NCBI GenBank assembly: GCA_035495555.1
Contig: DATJFQ010000055.1
Span: forward strand, 7,315-71,314
From: DATJFQ01 sp035495555
GTDB lineage: Bacteria; Acidobacteriota; Vicinamibacteria; Vicinamibacterales; 2-12-FULL-66-21
DNA length: 64,000 nucleotides
Direction: 5' to 3'
Part shown: one piece after another, positions 24,535-33,388 of the stretch
How the letters are laid out: every line of letters starts with the position of its first letter
How positions within the stretch are numbered: position 1 is the stretch's first letter
Made by a program: the position numbers and the translations under genes
Notes under the pieces: generated by a model
What the model was told of the DNA's origin: nothing
The model's database searches: none
The model's input: only the letters and a program-made list of their open reading frames with translations

Positions 24535-27473
24535 CCGAGCGACCCCGCCATGTGCCGACCAGCACGTATCGCCTTCAGGTGTACGGAGGCTTTCCGCTCG
24601 ACGCGGCCGCTGCAATCGCTCCGTATCTCGCCGACATCGCCATCGGAGCCGCGTATACCTCGCCGTATTTCGCCGCCGAGAAGGGCAGCACGCACGGCTA
24701 CGACATTACGAATCACAATGAAATCAACGCCGAGTTCGGCGGCCCGGACGCGCATCGGCGGTTCACGACCGCGCTGAAGACCGCCGGGCTGCAGCACATC
24801 GTCGACTTCGTGCCCAACCACATGGGCATCAGCACCATCACCAATCCGTGGTGGAAGGACGTCCTGGAGAACGGGCCCAGCGCCCGGTCCGCGCCCTTCT
24901 TCGATATCGACTGGAATCCCGTCAAGCGCGAGCTGCGGCGCAAGCTGCTGCTGCCGATCCTCGGCGACCAGTACGGCACCGTGCTCGAGCGCGGCGAACT
25001 GCAGCTCGAGTTCAGCGCCGGCCGGCTCGTGCTGAAGTACTTCGATAACGTGCTTCCGGTCAATCCACGCCAGGCGCCGCGCGTGTACCGCACCGGGCTC
25101 ACGCGGCTCACGGGCCAGCTCGGTCCGTCGCACCCGGACCTGCTCGAGTTCCTCAGCATCATCACGGCCCTTCAGAAGATGCCTGCGTACACCGCGAGCG
25201 GCCCGGAAGAGGTCTCGGAGCGAAGCCGTGAGAGCGAAATCGCGCGCAACAGGATGGTGAGATTGACGGAGGCATCCGAGCCGATCCGCCGGCACATCGA
25301 AGAGCAGGTCCGCGAGTTCAACGGCGTCCCCGGGCGTCCGGAATCCTTCGACGCGCTGCACGAGCTCCTCGAGGAGCAGGCATACCGGCTCGCCTACTGG
25401 CGGACGGCGGCGCACGAGATCAATTACCGGCGGTTCTTCGACATCAACTCGCTGGCGGGGCTGCGCGTCGAGGACCCGCAGGTCTTTGCGGCCATTCACC
25501 AGCTCCTGTCACGCCTGCTGCGCGAGGAGCTGGTGACGGGGGTCCGCGTCGATCATCCGGACGGCCTCTTCGATCCGGCGAAGTACTTCGAGATGTTGCA
25601 GGACCTCGCGGCGGAAGCATGGGGGATCGTGCGCGCCCCTGGATCGCGCCCGCTTTACGTCGTCGCGGAGAAAATCCTGTCCGGTCGCGAGCGCCTTCCG
25701 GAAGCCTGGGCGGTATCGGGGACGACCGGGTACAACTTCCTCAACCAGTTGAACAACGTGTTCGTCGACAATACGAACGCGCGGCTGATGCGGCGTGTGT
25801 ATGAGCGGCTCACCGGGCACACGGAGAGCTTCGACGACCTGCTCTACACGACGAAGCGGCTCATCATGGACACCTCGATGGCCAGCGAGCTGAACGTGCT
25901 CGCGGACATGTTGAACCGCATCAGCGAGAGCAACCGCCGCTCGCGCGATTTCACGCTCAACAGCCTTCGCGACGTTATCGTCGAGGTGGTCGCGTGCTTC
26001 CCGGCCTATCGAACGTATGTCACCGGCGAGGGCTGGACGCCCGAGGACCGCGCCGTACTGGAGCGGGCGATCGTGCGCGCGCGCCGGCGCAACCCGGCGA
26101 TGGATCCGACGATCTTCGATTTCGTCCGCGAGATCCTGCTTCCCCGCGACGTCGAGGATGTTGCCGCCGCGTCGCCCGGCGATCGCCGGAGCGGCGGCTA
26201 CCCGCCGGCGGATGCGGCCGAGGAAGCCCAGCGTCTCCGCTTCTCGATGAAATTCCAGCAGTACACCGGGCCGCTGCAGGCGAAAGGCCTCGAAGACACG
26301 GCGTTTTACCGGTACAACGTGCTGTTGTCGCTGAACGAGGTCGGCGGCGACCCATCGCGGTTCGGTTCGTCGGTCGCCGATTTCCACGAGATGAACGCGC
26401 GGAGGCGCCACGATTGGCCGTTCGAGATGCTTGCCACTGCGACGCACGATACGAAGCTCGGCGAGGACGTGCGCGCGCGGCTCAACGTGCTCTCCGAGAT
26501 GCCGGAAGAGTGGGGACGTGAAGCCGCTCGATGGATGAGGCTCAATCGCGAGCGCCGAACGCTCGTCGATGGCGAACCCGTTCCGGATCGCAATGACGAG
26601 TACCGTTTTTATCAGGCACTGCTCGGTGTCTGGCCGCCGTCGACCGACGCGCCCGACAAACAACTCGTCGCGCGCCTTCAGGCCTATATGGCGAAGGCGG
26701 TCAAGGAAGCGAAACTGCACTCCAGCTGGATCAATCCCAACGAGCCGTACGAGCAGGCGGTCACCGGCTTCGTCGAACGGGTCCTTACCGGTCCCGGCTC
26801 CGCCGAATTCCTGTCGGCTTTCCTGCCGGTGGAGGCGCGGCTGGCGCGCGCCGGCTTCGTCAACACGCTCGCGCAGGTCACGTTGAAGATCGCGTCACCC
26901 GGTGTGCCGGACTTTTATCAAGGCACGGAGTTGTGGGATCTGACGCTGGTCGATCCTGATAATCGTCGTCCCGTCGACTATGAGGCAAGGCGAGAAACGC
27001 TCGTGCGCGTCAACGCCGTTCTCGGGAGCGAGTCGGCCGCGCGGTTGGAAGCTGTGCGTGAAATGCTCGCAGGCTGGCAGGACGCGGCCATCAAGATGCT
27101 GGTCATGACCGCCGGGCTGCGCGCGCGCCGCGCGCACCCGGAGGTGTTCCTCGAGGGCGAGTACCTGCCGCTCGACACGGACCTCCCGGTACCGGCGCGT
27201 CTCGTGGCGTTCGCGCGCGTGCATGCGGACGGCCGGGCTGCCATCGCGGTCGCGCCGACGCTGTCAGCGCACCTGGTTGACGAAGATCATCCGCTGCCCG
27301 TCGGCGATCGATGGCGCACGTCGCGCGTGCTGTTGCCGGAATCGCTGGCGGCGCTCACGTTCACCGACTGCTTCACGGGCGCGGAGGTCCGTCCGGTGAG
27401 GACTGGCGACGGCGCGTGCCTGTTTGCGGGTCAGGTGCTCTCGGCCTTGCCGGTGGCGCTGCTGATGGCGTGA
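24531..27473 (+). CDS. treY: Malto-oligosyltrehalose synthase TreY
   Basis: The product has 980 residues and is GH13_26. It is an intramolecular transglucosylase that turns the reducing-end alpha-1,4 bond of maltodextrins into alpha-1,1. It opens PTSTYRLQVYGGFPLDAAAAIAPYL and GAAYTSPYFAAEKGSTHGYD, the standard TreY start. Then come DFVPNHMG, nucleophile Asp341 (VRVDHPDGL), acid Glu380 (VVAEKILSGRERLPEAW) and GTTGYNFLNQ. Late motifs include FQQYTGPLQAKGLEDTAFYRYN and SPGVPDFYQGTELWDL. It overlaps treZ by 4 bp and ends the cluster. A long palindrome downstream may end its transcript. Confidence 0.95.
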   Translation: MTERPRHVPTSTYRLQVYGGFPLDAAAAIAPYLADIAIGAAYTSPYFAAEKGSTHGYDITNHNEINAEFGGPDAHRRFTTALKTAGLQHIVDFVPNHMGISTITNPWWKDVLENGPSARSAPFFDIDWNPVKRELRRKLLLPILGDQYGTVLERGELQLEFSAGRLVLKYFDNVLPVNPRQAPRVYRTGLTRLTGQLGPSHPDLLEFLSIITALQKMPAYTASGPEEVSERSRESEIARNRMVRLTEASEPIRRHIEEQVREFNGVPGRPESFDALHELLEEQAYRLAYWRTAAHEINYRRFFDINSLAGLRVEDPQVFAAIHQLLSRLLREELVTGVRVDHPDGLFDPAKYFEMLQDLAAEAWGIVRAPGSRPLYVVAEKILSGRERLPEAWAVSGTTGYNFLNQLNNVFVDNTNARLMRRVYERLTGHTESFDDLLYTTKRLIMDTSMASELNVLADMLNRISESNRRSRDFTLNSLRDVIVEVVACFPAYRTYVTGEGWTPEDRAVLERAIVRARRRNPAMDPTIFDFVREILLPRDVEDVAAASPGDRRSGGYPPADAAEEAQRLRFSMKFQQYTGPLQAKGLEDTAFYRYNVLLSLNEVGGDPSRFGSSVADFHEMNARRRHDWPFEMLATATHDTKLGEDVRARLNVLSEMPEEWGREAARWMRLNRERRTLVDGEPVPDRNDEYRFYQALLGVWPPSTDAPDKQLVARLQAYMAKAVKEAKLHSSWINPNEPYEQAVTGFVERVLTGPGSAEFLSAFLPVEARLARAGFVNTLAQVTLKIASPGVPDFYQGTELWDLTLVDPDNRRPVDYEARRETLVRVNAVLGSESAARLEAVREMLAGWQDAAIKMLVMTAGLRARRAHPEVFLEGEYLPLDTDLPVPARLVAFARVHADGRAAIAVAPTLSAHLVDEDHPLPVGDRWRTSRVLLPESLAALTFTDCFTGAEVRPVRTGDGACLFAGQVLSALPVALLMA

Positions 27474-27475
27474 AG

Positions 27476-27546
27476 CGCGAGGCGCGGGGCGGGAGGCGGG
27501 AGGCGGGAGGCGCGGGGCGCGAGGCGCGAGGCGCGAGGCGCGACGC
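27476..27546. repeat. Heptanucleotide tandem repeat tract (GAGGCGC/GAGGCGG) after treY
   Basis: About ten 7-bp units, the reverse complement of the GCCTCGC unit at 12405 and 14352, begin directly after the treY stop codon. The tract changes at about 27547 into CACGCGG-type units and then meets the long palindrome. Confidence 0.8.
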
Positions 27547-27576
27547 CGGGCGAGGCACGCGGCACGCGGCACACAC

Positions 27577-27683
27577 AAAAAAAGGGGACAACCGCGTTTT
27601 TTCGCAAATAAAGGGGACAGCCGTCTTATTTCGAGACGGCTGTCCCCTTTATTTGCGAATAATGGCGGTTGTCCCCTTTTTTT
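27577..27683. terminator. 107-bp nested palindrome between convergent treY and the LigD-Pol gene
   Basis: Two 50-bp arms (27577-27626 and 27634-27683) are reverse complements with three mismatches around a 7-base loop TATTTCG. Each arm contains two direct copies of AAAGGGGACA(A/G)CCG, and the ends are runs of seven A and seven T. The gene before it points in and the gene after it points in, so it is well placed as a bidirectional terminator. The AAAGGGGACA wording also recalls REP-like palindromes mobilised by TnpA-REP enzymes. Which role holds is not known; no such transposase is in the window. Confidence 0.75.
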
Positions 27684-27707
27684 CGAGGCGCCGGCGAGTC
27701 GTGGGGG

Positions 27708-28658
27708 CTATAGAAACTTGGCCAGATCCACGCGGCCCTTCTTCAACAGCAGCGGCTTGTAAAGGTCGCCAAGCGTCGCGAATCGCTTCCGCACGGTGTC
27801 GATCCGGAAGTCCTCGATCTCCACCCCGGCGTGGACTTCCTCCCAGGTGATCGGCGTCGACACGCACGCGCGCGGGTGCGGGCGCACCGAGTAGACGCTC
27901 GCCAGCGTACGGCCCCACGCGTTCTGGTTGTAGTCAATCAACACGCGGCCTTGTGGCCGCTTCGCCACCCTGTACTCCGAGGTCATCAGCGACGGATGCC
28001 GCGACGCCAGCTCCTGTGCGAGCGCTTTCGCGAACGTCCAGACCTCCTTCTGAATCGGACCCCGGACGATCGGCACGTAGACGTGGATGCCCTTCGACCC
28101 GGTCGTCTTCGGATACGCCGGCATCTTCAGCGTGTCGAGCGCCTCGTGGACGACACGTGCCGCCTCGAGCACCTGTTCCCAGGTGGCGCTGCCGGGATCG
28201 AGGTCGAAGTGCAGATAATCGGGACGGTCCACGTCGTCACACGTCGCATACCACTGGTTCAGATCGATGCAGCCGAGGTTGATGACCCAGAGCAGCGCCG
28301 GCAGATCATCGATCATCGGGAAGTCGATGACGTTCCCCGAGTCATGGACGATGCGGCACGTGCGTATCCAATCCGGCCTCGGCGACGGCGCCCGTTTCAT
28401 GAAGAAGAACTCGCCGGACGCGCCGTGCGGGTACCGCTTCATCACCATTGCGCGGCCGCGGATGTGCGGGAGCAGCAGCGGGGCCACGTCCGCGTAATAC
28501 TGAACGAGATCGCCTTTGGTGACGCCGAGGTCCGGCCAGAACACCTTGTCGAGATTCGTGAGCCGTACATCCCTGCCGGCGGCGCGAACGGTCACCGTGC
28601 CGGATCCGGGAATCTTCAGCGCCGCCACGCGTTCACCACTCACCATTCGGTTCGCCAA
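27708..28658 (-). CDS. Stand-alone LigD-type polymerase domain (NHEJ primase-polymerase)
   Basis: The product has 316 residues and corresponds only to the polymerase/primase domain of bacterial ligase D. Motifs in order are LTNLDKVFWPDLGVTKGDLVQYY, the 5'-phosphate-binding region RYPHGASGEFFFMKRAP, the catalytic metal-binding HFDLDPG, KTTGSKGIHVYVPI and VLIDYNQNAWGRT. The ligase and phosphoesterase domains of a full LigD are absent, and no Ku gene is in the window. It may work with separately encoded partners, as in several bacteria with split NHEJ genes, or in a Ku-independent gap-filling role. A second Met at residue 5 is a possible start. Confidence 0.93.
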   Translation of the reverse strand: MANRMVSGERVAALKIPGSGTVTVRAAGRDVRLTNLDKVFWPDLGVTKGDLVQYYADVAPLLLPHIRGRAMVMKRYPHGASGEFFFMKRAPSPRPDWIRTCRIVHDSGNVIDFPMIDDLPALLWVINLGCIDLNQWYATCDDVDRPDYLHFDLDPGSATWEQVLEAARVVHEALDTLKMPAYPKTTGSKGIHVYVPIVRGPIQKEVWTFAKALAQELASRHPSLMTSEYRVAKRPQGRVLIDYNQNAWGRTLASVYSVRPHPRACVSTPITWEEVHAGVEIEDFRIDTVRKRFATLGDLYKPLLLKKGRVDLAKFL

Positions 28659-28676
28659 ATTGACGCTGACACCAAT

Positions 28677-29345
28677 TCACCAGTTCTTCAGAATTCCCCG
28701 AATCGGCGGAAGGCGGGGCGGCCGCGCCCCATGTCGTACCGCGCCCTGAACCGGAACATAGGTCAGCTCCTGCCCCGCCCGCACGCAACGGAGCAGCAGA
28801 CCGCCGCGGCTCATGTCCCCGCGCCCGACGAACTCCGACGGGAAGAGAAGCCGCTGGCCAAAAACACCCGTCAGCACATCGACGTACTTCGCGGATGCGA
28901 TGCTCCCGAGCAGCACGACTTCGCAGTCTTCGCCGATCTCCTCACGTAAGGCCGTCGCGCTCTGCAGCAGCGGCTTGCGATATCTGGGCTCGTTCTTCGC
29001 GATATCGACGCTGCCGAACGCGCGCAGCGCGTCGACCGTAATCGGCGTCTCCGCGGGGCGCAGCCCGGCCGTCGGCGTAATCACGAGCGCGCCGCTGCCC
29101 GTCAACTCGAGGCCCGGTTCCGGAGGACGCGCGAAGGTCAGCCCGTACGCCAGTTTGCCCTTGAAATAAAGTCCGCTGACGAACGCGAACGCCTCGCCGA
29201 TGGCGACTCCTTCAGGTCCACGGATTCTCCGGGCCAGATCGAACTGCGCCCGCTCGGACAGGATCATCTGCGCACGAGGGCCGGAACAATTCGCGGGCGA
29301 CAGGAGGAAGATACGGCCCGGCTGGACCTGTTTCCGACGTGCCAC
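28677..29345 (-). CDS. Conserved protein of unknown function
   Basis: The product has 222 residues from a GTG at 29345, preceded by CTGGAG. It begins ARRKQVQPGRIFLLSPANCSG and continues with AQFDLARRIRGPEGVAIGEAFAF and SGLYFRGKLAYG-like wording (here SGLYFKGKLAYGLTFARPP). The middle has EDCEVVLLGSIASAKYVDVLTGVFGQRLLFP, which looks like a Rossmann-type strand-turn-helix. I have seen similar proteins annotated only as hypothetical. It has no signal or membrane segment. The longer in-frame extension to 30176 overlaps the permease gene and is rejected. It lies 18 bp upstream of the LigD-Pol start on the same strand, so it is probably co-transcribed; a repair role is possible only by association. 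Confidence 0.7.
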   Translation of the reverse strand: MARRKQVQPGRIFLLSPANCSGPRAQMILSERAQFDLARRIRGPEGVAIGEAFAFVSGLYFKGKLAYGLTFARPPEPGLELTGSGALVITPTAGLRPAETPITVDALRAFGSVDIAKNEPRYRKPLLQSATALREEIGEDCEVVLLGSIASAKYVDVLTGVFGQRLLFPSEFVGRGDMSRGGLLLRCVRAGQELTYVPVQGAVRHGARPPRLPPIRGILKNW

Positions 29346-29429
29346 GGCTCCAGAATATCGTGCCTGTCGTAGAATTCTTGGCTCCCTGTCGATCCGACCG
29401 TTCTCCGTTCGACCACTGATAGAGACCTT

Positions 29430-31877
29430 ATGAGTTTTCTGACCGATCTTCGATATGCCGCCCGAAGCCTGGCCGGCGCACGGGGCCTCGCCCTGACCGT
29501 CATCGTCACGCTGGCGCTGGGAATTGGCGCGAACGCGGCCATCTTCAGCGTCGTCCGCGGAGTCCTGCTCAAGCCGCTGGCGAACGAAGACGAAGACCGC
29601 CTCATCTACATCCAGCAGTCGGCCAGGGGAATCGGCGCCGAGAACGCCAACTTCTCCATCCCTGAAATTCGGGATTTCCAGTCTGGTGTTCGATCGATCA
29701 GCGCGTTTGGAGACTTCTCCACGATCGAATTCACGATGATCGGCCTCGGTGAGCCGCGCGTCGTTCGTTCGGGCGTTGTCAGCGGCTCCTATTTCCATGT
29801 CATGGGGCTGAAACCGATTCTCGGCCGCCTCATAGAGCCGGCAGACGACGGACCGAAGGCCGCGGGCGTGGCGGTCCTGACGTATCGCTTCTGGACGACG
29901 TCGCTCGGGAGCGATCGCTCGGTGCTCGGCCGGACGGTGCGGCTGGGCGACCGCACCGCGACGATCATCGGTGTCGTCGAACCCTCGGTTCCATACCCGT
30001 CCGAAACCGAGATCATGGCGAACGTCGTCACGAGCCCGCATCACCTGTCGGCGACGATGGTGGACGGACGAGTGCACCGCATGACGGAGCTGTTCGGCCG
30101 CCTCGCACCCGGCGCGACGCTGGATCAGGCGCGCGCCGAACTGCGGACCGTGCACGCATCGATGGTGCAGCAGCACCCTGAGTCGTACCCGAAGAACGGC
30201 GACTTCCGGGTCGACGCCGTCAAGCTCCGCGATCAGGTGACCTCTTCAGCGCGGACCGTGCTGCTCGTGCTGCTGGCGGCGTCGGCGCTGATCTTCGTGA
30301 TCGCATGCTCGAACGTCGCAAACCTGATTCTCGCGCGGTCCGTTCGCCGCGAAGGCGAGCTGGCGATCCGCGCCGCGCTCGGCGCGAGCACCGGCGCACT
30401 CCGACGCGTGCTGCTCGCCGAAAGCCTGTTGCTCTGCGGCGCGGGAGCCGTGCTCGGCGTGCTGCTGGCGCGCCCCATGGTTTCCGTGCTCGCGCGCTAT
30501 GCCGCCCGGTTTTCGGTGCGCGCGCTGGACGTGACCGTCGACGCGACGCTGCTCTGGGTGGGCGTCGCACTGGCGATCTCGGCGGCTGTGCTGCTCGCGT
30601 TCGTGCCGCGGCTGCCGTCGGCCGAGGCGTCGAACGGCCTCGGGCTGTCCAGCGGCGGCGTCCGGATCACGTCTGGCACGAACCGGCGTCTGCGCGGATT
30701 CGCAATCGTCCAGATCGGCGCGTCTTTCGTGCTGCTCGCGGGCGCCGGCATGCTGGTCGCTGCGCTGATGGCGCTGCAGCAGGCCAATGCCGGCCTCAAC
30801 ATGAACGTGCTCGCGCTGAATGTCCCGATCGTCTCGTACGAACGGAAGCCGCAGGAACTGGCAGCCATGTACGAGGAGGCGATGCGGCGCATTTCACAAC
30901 TGCCGGGCGTCGAGCAGGTCGCGATGGGGACGATCGTGCCGTGGCGCGATGCTGGCACCTTCGGCCCGGGTTTTCAGTTCACGGTGGACGGATACGCAAA
31001 AGGCAACGGCGAGGAAGACCCCCGAGCGCGGTTCCGGACCGTATCACCGGGGTTTTTCCAAGCCCTTGGCGTGCCGATCATCGCGGGGCGTGATTTCAAC
31101 GATGCCGACCGGCAAGGCACGGATCCCGTCGTCATCGTCAGCGAGAGCCTCGCGAAACGCATGTTCCCCAATCGCGATGCGCTGAACCGGCGGCTGCACT
31201 GGACGGATCCCGTCATGAAGTTCATCGATGTCAGCACCGAAGGACGCCGCATCGTCGGAATCGCCGCCGATATCGATGACGAGAACATCGTGCCGGGGCC
31301 GGCGCTGACGGTCTATCATCCGTTCGGCCAGGAGATCGGCGGCGGACGCCTCTTCGTGCACGCGCGGTCGAACCCATACGCGCTCGTCCCGCCGATTACG
31401 AAGATCATCCGGGACCTCTCGGCGGACCAGCCTGTCGAGAAGCCGGCCACGCTCGCCGATGCGCGGGCCGAAGTGCTCGCGCCGGACCGCCTGAACACGC
31501 TCGTCTTCGGTGGATTCGCCGGCGTGGCGCTCGTGATTGCGATCGTCGGCGTCGCGGGCGTGCTCGCGTTTTCCGTGAGCGCGCGAACGCGCGAGTTCGG
31601 CATCCGCCTGGCTATCGGATCGGCGCCGCAGCACCTGCTCGCCCGCGTGCTCCGCGAAGGTGCGGCCATCGCGGCGCTCGGCATCGCCTGCGGCATCGTC
31701 GGGGGTTTCGTGCTCGCGCGCATCGCGGGCACGTTCATTCAGGACATCCACATCCCAGGCGTGCTGCCCACCGCCGCCGCGGCGGTGGTCCTCGTGACCG
31801 CAGCCATCATCGCCTCCGTGATGCCGGCCGCCCGTGCCGCTCGCGTCGACGTCATCCGCGCGCTGCGCGCGGACTGA
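29430..31877 (+). CDS. MacB/FtsX-type ABC permease (ADOP family), no ATPase nearby
   Basis: The product has 815 residues. The first segment, MSFLTDLRYAARSLAG then LTVIVTLALGIGANAAIFSVV, is the N-terminal membrane helix typical of acidobacterial ADOP permeases. A MacB-like periplasmic domain follows (about 55-260). Then come three helices of a first FtsX domain (about 270-400), a second periplasmic domain, and a final FtsX domain (about 685-815) ending ARAARVDVIRALRAD. These proteins duplicate the MacB permease in one chain and rely on an ATPase coded elsewhere. Substrate is unknown; peptides, lipids or mechanical signalling are known for relatives. Confidence 0.9.
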   Translation: MSFLTDLRYAARSLAGARGLALTVIVTLALGIGANAAIFSVVRGVLLKPLANEDEDRLIYIQQSARGIGAENANFSIPEIRDFQSGVRSISAFGDFSTIEFTMIGLGEPRVVRSGVVSGSYFHVMGLKPILGRLIEPADDGPKAAGVAVLTYRFWTTSLGSDRSVLGRTVRLGDRTATIIGVVEPSVPYPSETEIMANVVTSPHHLSATMVDGRVHRMTELFGRLAPGATLDQARAELRTVHASMVQQHPESYPKNGDFRVDAVKLRDQVTSSARTVLLVLLAASALIFVIACSNVANLILARSVRREGELAIRAALGASTGALRRVLLAESLLLCGAGAVLGVLLARPMVSVLARYAARFSVRALDVTVDATLLWVGVALAISAAVLLAFVPRLPSAEASNGLGLSSGGVRITSGTNRRLRGFAIVQIGASFVLLAGAGMLVAALMALQQANAGLNMNVLALNVPIVSYERKPQELAAMYEEAMRRISQLPGVEQVAMGTIVPWRDAGTFGPGFQFTVDGYAKGNGEEDPRARFRTVSPGFFQALGVPIIAGRDFNDADRQGTDPVVIVSESLAKRMFPNRDALNRRLHWTDPVMKFIDVSTEGRRIVGIAADIDDENIVPGPALTVYHPFGQEIGGGRLFVHARSNPYALVPPITKIIRDLSADQPVEKPATLADARAEVLAPDRLNTLVFGGFAGVALVIAIVGVAGVLAFSVSARTREFGIRLAIGSAPQHLLARVLREGAAIAALGIACGIVGGFVLARIAGTFIQDIHIPGVLPTAAAAVVLVTAAIIASVMPAARAARVDVIRALRAD

Positions 31878-31899
31878 TTAGAAATTGCAGATTGCAGAT

Positions 31900-33339
31900 T
31901 CACGAGCGCTCAGTTACCGGCTCGACCAGGAACTGCTCAATCGCGCCGGCAGGGGTCCAGTAAGTCGAGAGCGTTACCCGCGTCCCATCGCTGAATTCGA
32001 CGGCAAAGCCGCGGTAGCGCATGCCGCCGCGGAGCGACGTCGAAGTCTGGCGCAGCATTTTGATCTCGCCGAGCGGGCCGAGGCTCGATGCGTAATCGTG
32101 CAGGGCCTGCTCGTCGAAGTAGAAGTTCGCATTCGCCGTGAAGAGCGACCGATCGATGCTGCCCTTCTGGAGGCCTGACAGCACGCGGCGCGTAACCGCC
32201 TCGACGGCTGCGGTATCGTCTGATGCGTCCGATGCCGCGGCAGGAAAGACGGCAGCCATGATGGCGCGTCCAATCGCGGAGGCGGCGGGACTTGCCTCCT
32301 GGTTCGTCAGCACCGCCACAGCGAACTTCCTGTCGGGCACGACGACGTTCGCGGCGACGAAGCCGCCAACCTCGCCGGTGTGTGAGACCACCCGATGGCC
32401 GTTCTGCTCACCGACGGTGAAGCCCAGGCCGTAAGAGATATCGCGCCCGTTCTTCAGCTTCGTCGGCGTTTCCATCGCAACGTATGACGGGTGCTGCAGC
32501 AGCGACTCGTTCATCACAGAGACGTCCCAGGCCAGCAAATCGCTGACCGGCATCGCCATCTCCCCGTCCGCGAAGTACCAGCCCGGCGCCTCCGACAACG
32601 CGGGCCGCAACGGCCCGAGCGCGTGGCGGAAGTATCCAGTCGGCTCGAGCTGATCGTGCTCGGTGTCGAGGTCGATCGTTCGTTTCAGGCCAACCGGGTC
32701 GAGCACGCGTGATTTCAGAAACGACCAGAACGGCTGTCCGCTCACCTTCTCGACGATCAGACCGACGATGTTGAAGTTCGTGTTGCTGTATTGGTATTGA
32801 GTGCCCGGTTCGAAGTCCAGCGGCTTGGTGGCCCACTCGTGAACGATCGTCTGCGCCGTGGTCGGCTTCGTCCACGCAGGGATCGTGTAGTCCTGAGGCG
32901 CGTAGTCCTCGTAGCCCGAGGTGTGGGACATCAGATTTCGGACCGTGACCTCGTTCGCGCGCGTCAGTTCAGGAAACCACCGCGACACGGGATCGTCGAT
33001 GGACATCTTTCCGTTCTGGACCAGCAGCATCACGGCCGCCACGGTGAACTGCTTGCTGATGGACCCGATCGCGTAGTGCATGTCGGAGGAGGCGTCGAGC
33101 GGCGGGGAGAGACGGGCCTTTCCGAACGCGCGCACGTATGCGATCTGACCGTCCTTGACGATTCCGACCGAGGCGCTCGGTACCGACGTCTTGTTGATCA
33201 CGTCGGTGATGGCCGCCTCGACTTTGCCGATGGCGTCGGCAGACAGCGTATTGGCCTGTCGTGCAGCGATCGGCGCGCGCGCCAGCACCGCTGCGGCTGC
33301 GATCGTCAGAAGAAGCCCTGGATGTCCGGGGATGCGCAT
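31900..33339 (-). CDS. Secreted serine hydrolase (class C beta-lactamase fold)
   Basis: The product has 479 residues with a signal peptide (MRIPGHPGLLLTIAAAAVLA, cleavage near 27). The beta-lactamase/DD-peptidase fold has the nucleophile motif SISK at 93-96 and the Tyr motif YSNTNFN, in the segment YQYSNTNFNIVGLIVEKVSG. A third motif region contains VVSHTGEVGGF, the HTG variant of KTG usual in esterase-like members. The C-terminal 130 residues are a lipocalin-like add-on common in this family. It is likely a periplasmic esterase or D-peptidase; antibiotic hydrolysis cannot be inferred. A heptamer (GATTGCA) duplication lies at its 3' end. Confidence 0.88.
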   Translation of the reverse strand: MRIPGHPGLLLTIAAAAVLARAPIAARQANTLSADAIGKVEAAITDVINKTSVPSASVGIVKDGQIAYVRAFGKARLSPPLDASSDMHYAIGSISKQFTVAAVMLLVQNGKMSIDDPVSRWFPELTRANEVTVRNLMSHTSGYEDYAPQDYTIPAWTKPTTAQTIVHEWATKPLDFEPGTQYQYSNTNFNIVGLIVEKVSGQPFWSFLKSRVLDPVGLKRTIDLDTEHDQLEPTGYFRHALGPLRPALSEAPGWYFADGEMAMPVSDLLAWDVSVMNESLLQHPSYVAMETPTKLKNGRDISYGLGFTVGEQNGHRVVSHTGEVGGFVAANVVVPDRKFAVAVLTNQEASPAASAIGRAIMAAVFPAAASDASDDTAAVEAVTRRVLSGLQKGSIDRSLFTANANFYFDEQALHDYASSLGPLGEIKMLRQTSTSLRGGMRYRGFAVEFSDGTRVTLSTYWTPAGAIEQFLVEPVTERS

Positions 33340-33368
33340 GGCGGGATGTTAGCACCCGATCAGTTAGC

Positions 33369-33388
33369 AGTTGGGTAGTTGGGTAGTT
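33369..33388. repeat. Short 8-bp AGTTGGGT repeats
   Basis: Three near-copies of AGTTGGGT follow each other between the serine hydrolase start and the fabH stop. They belong to the GTAGTT-type family seen at 3811, 38517, 52265 and 54046. Confidence 0.45.

Noticed and set aside
28677..30176. 499-residue minus-strand extension of the unknown gene
   Set aside because: The N-terminal 277 residues overlap the permease gene in antisense; the real start is the GTG at 29345.
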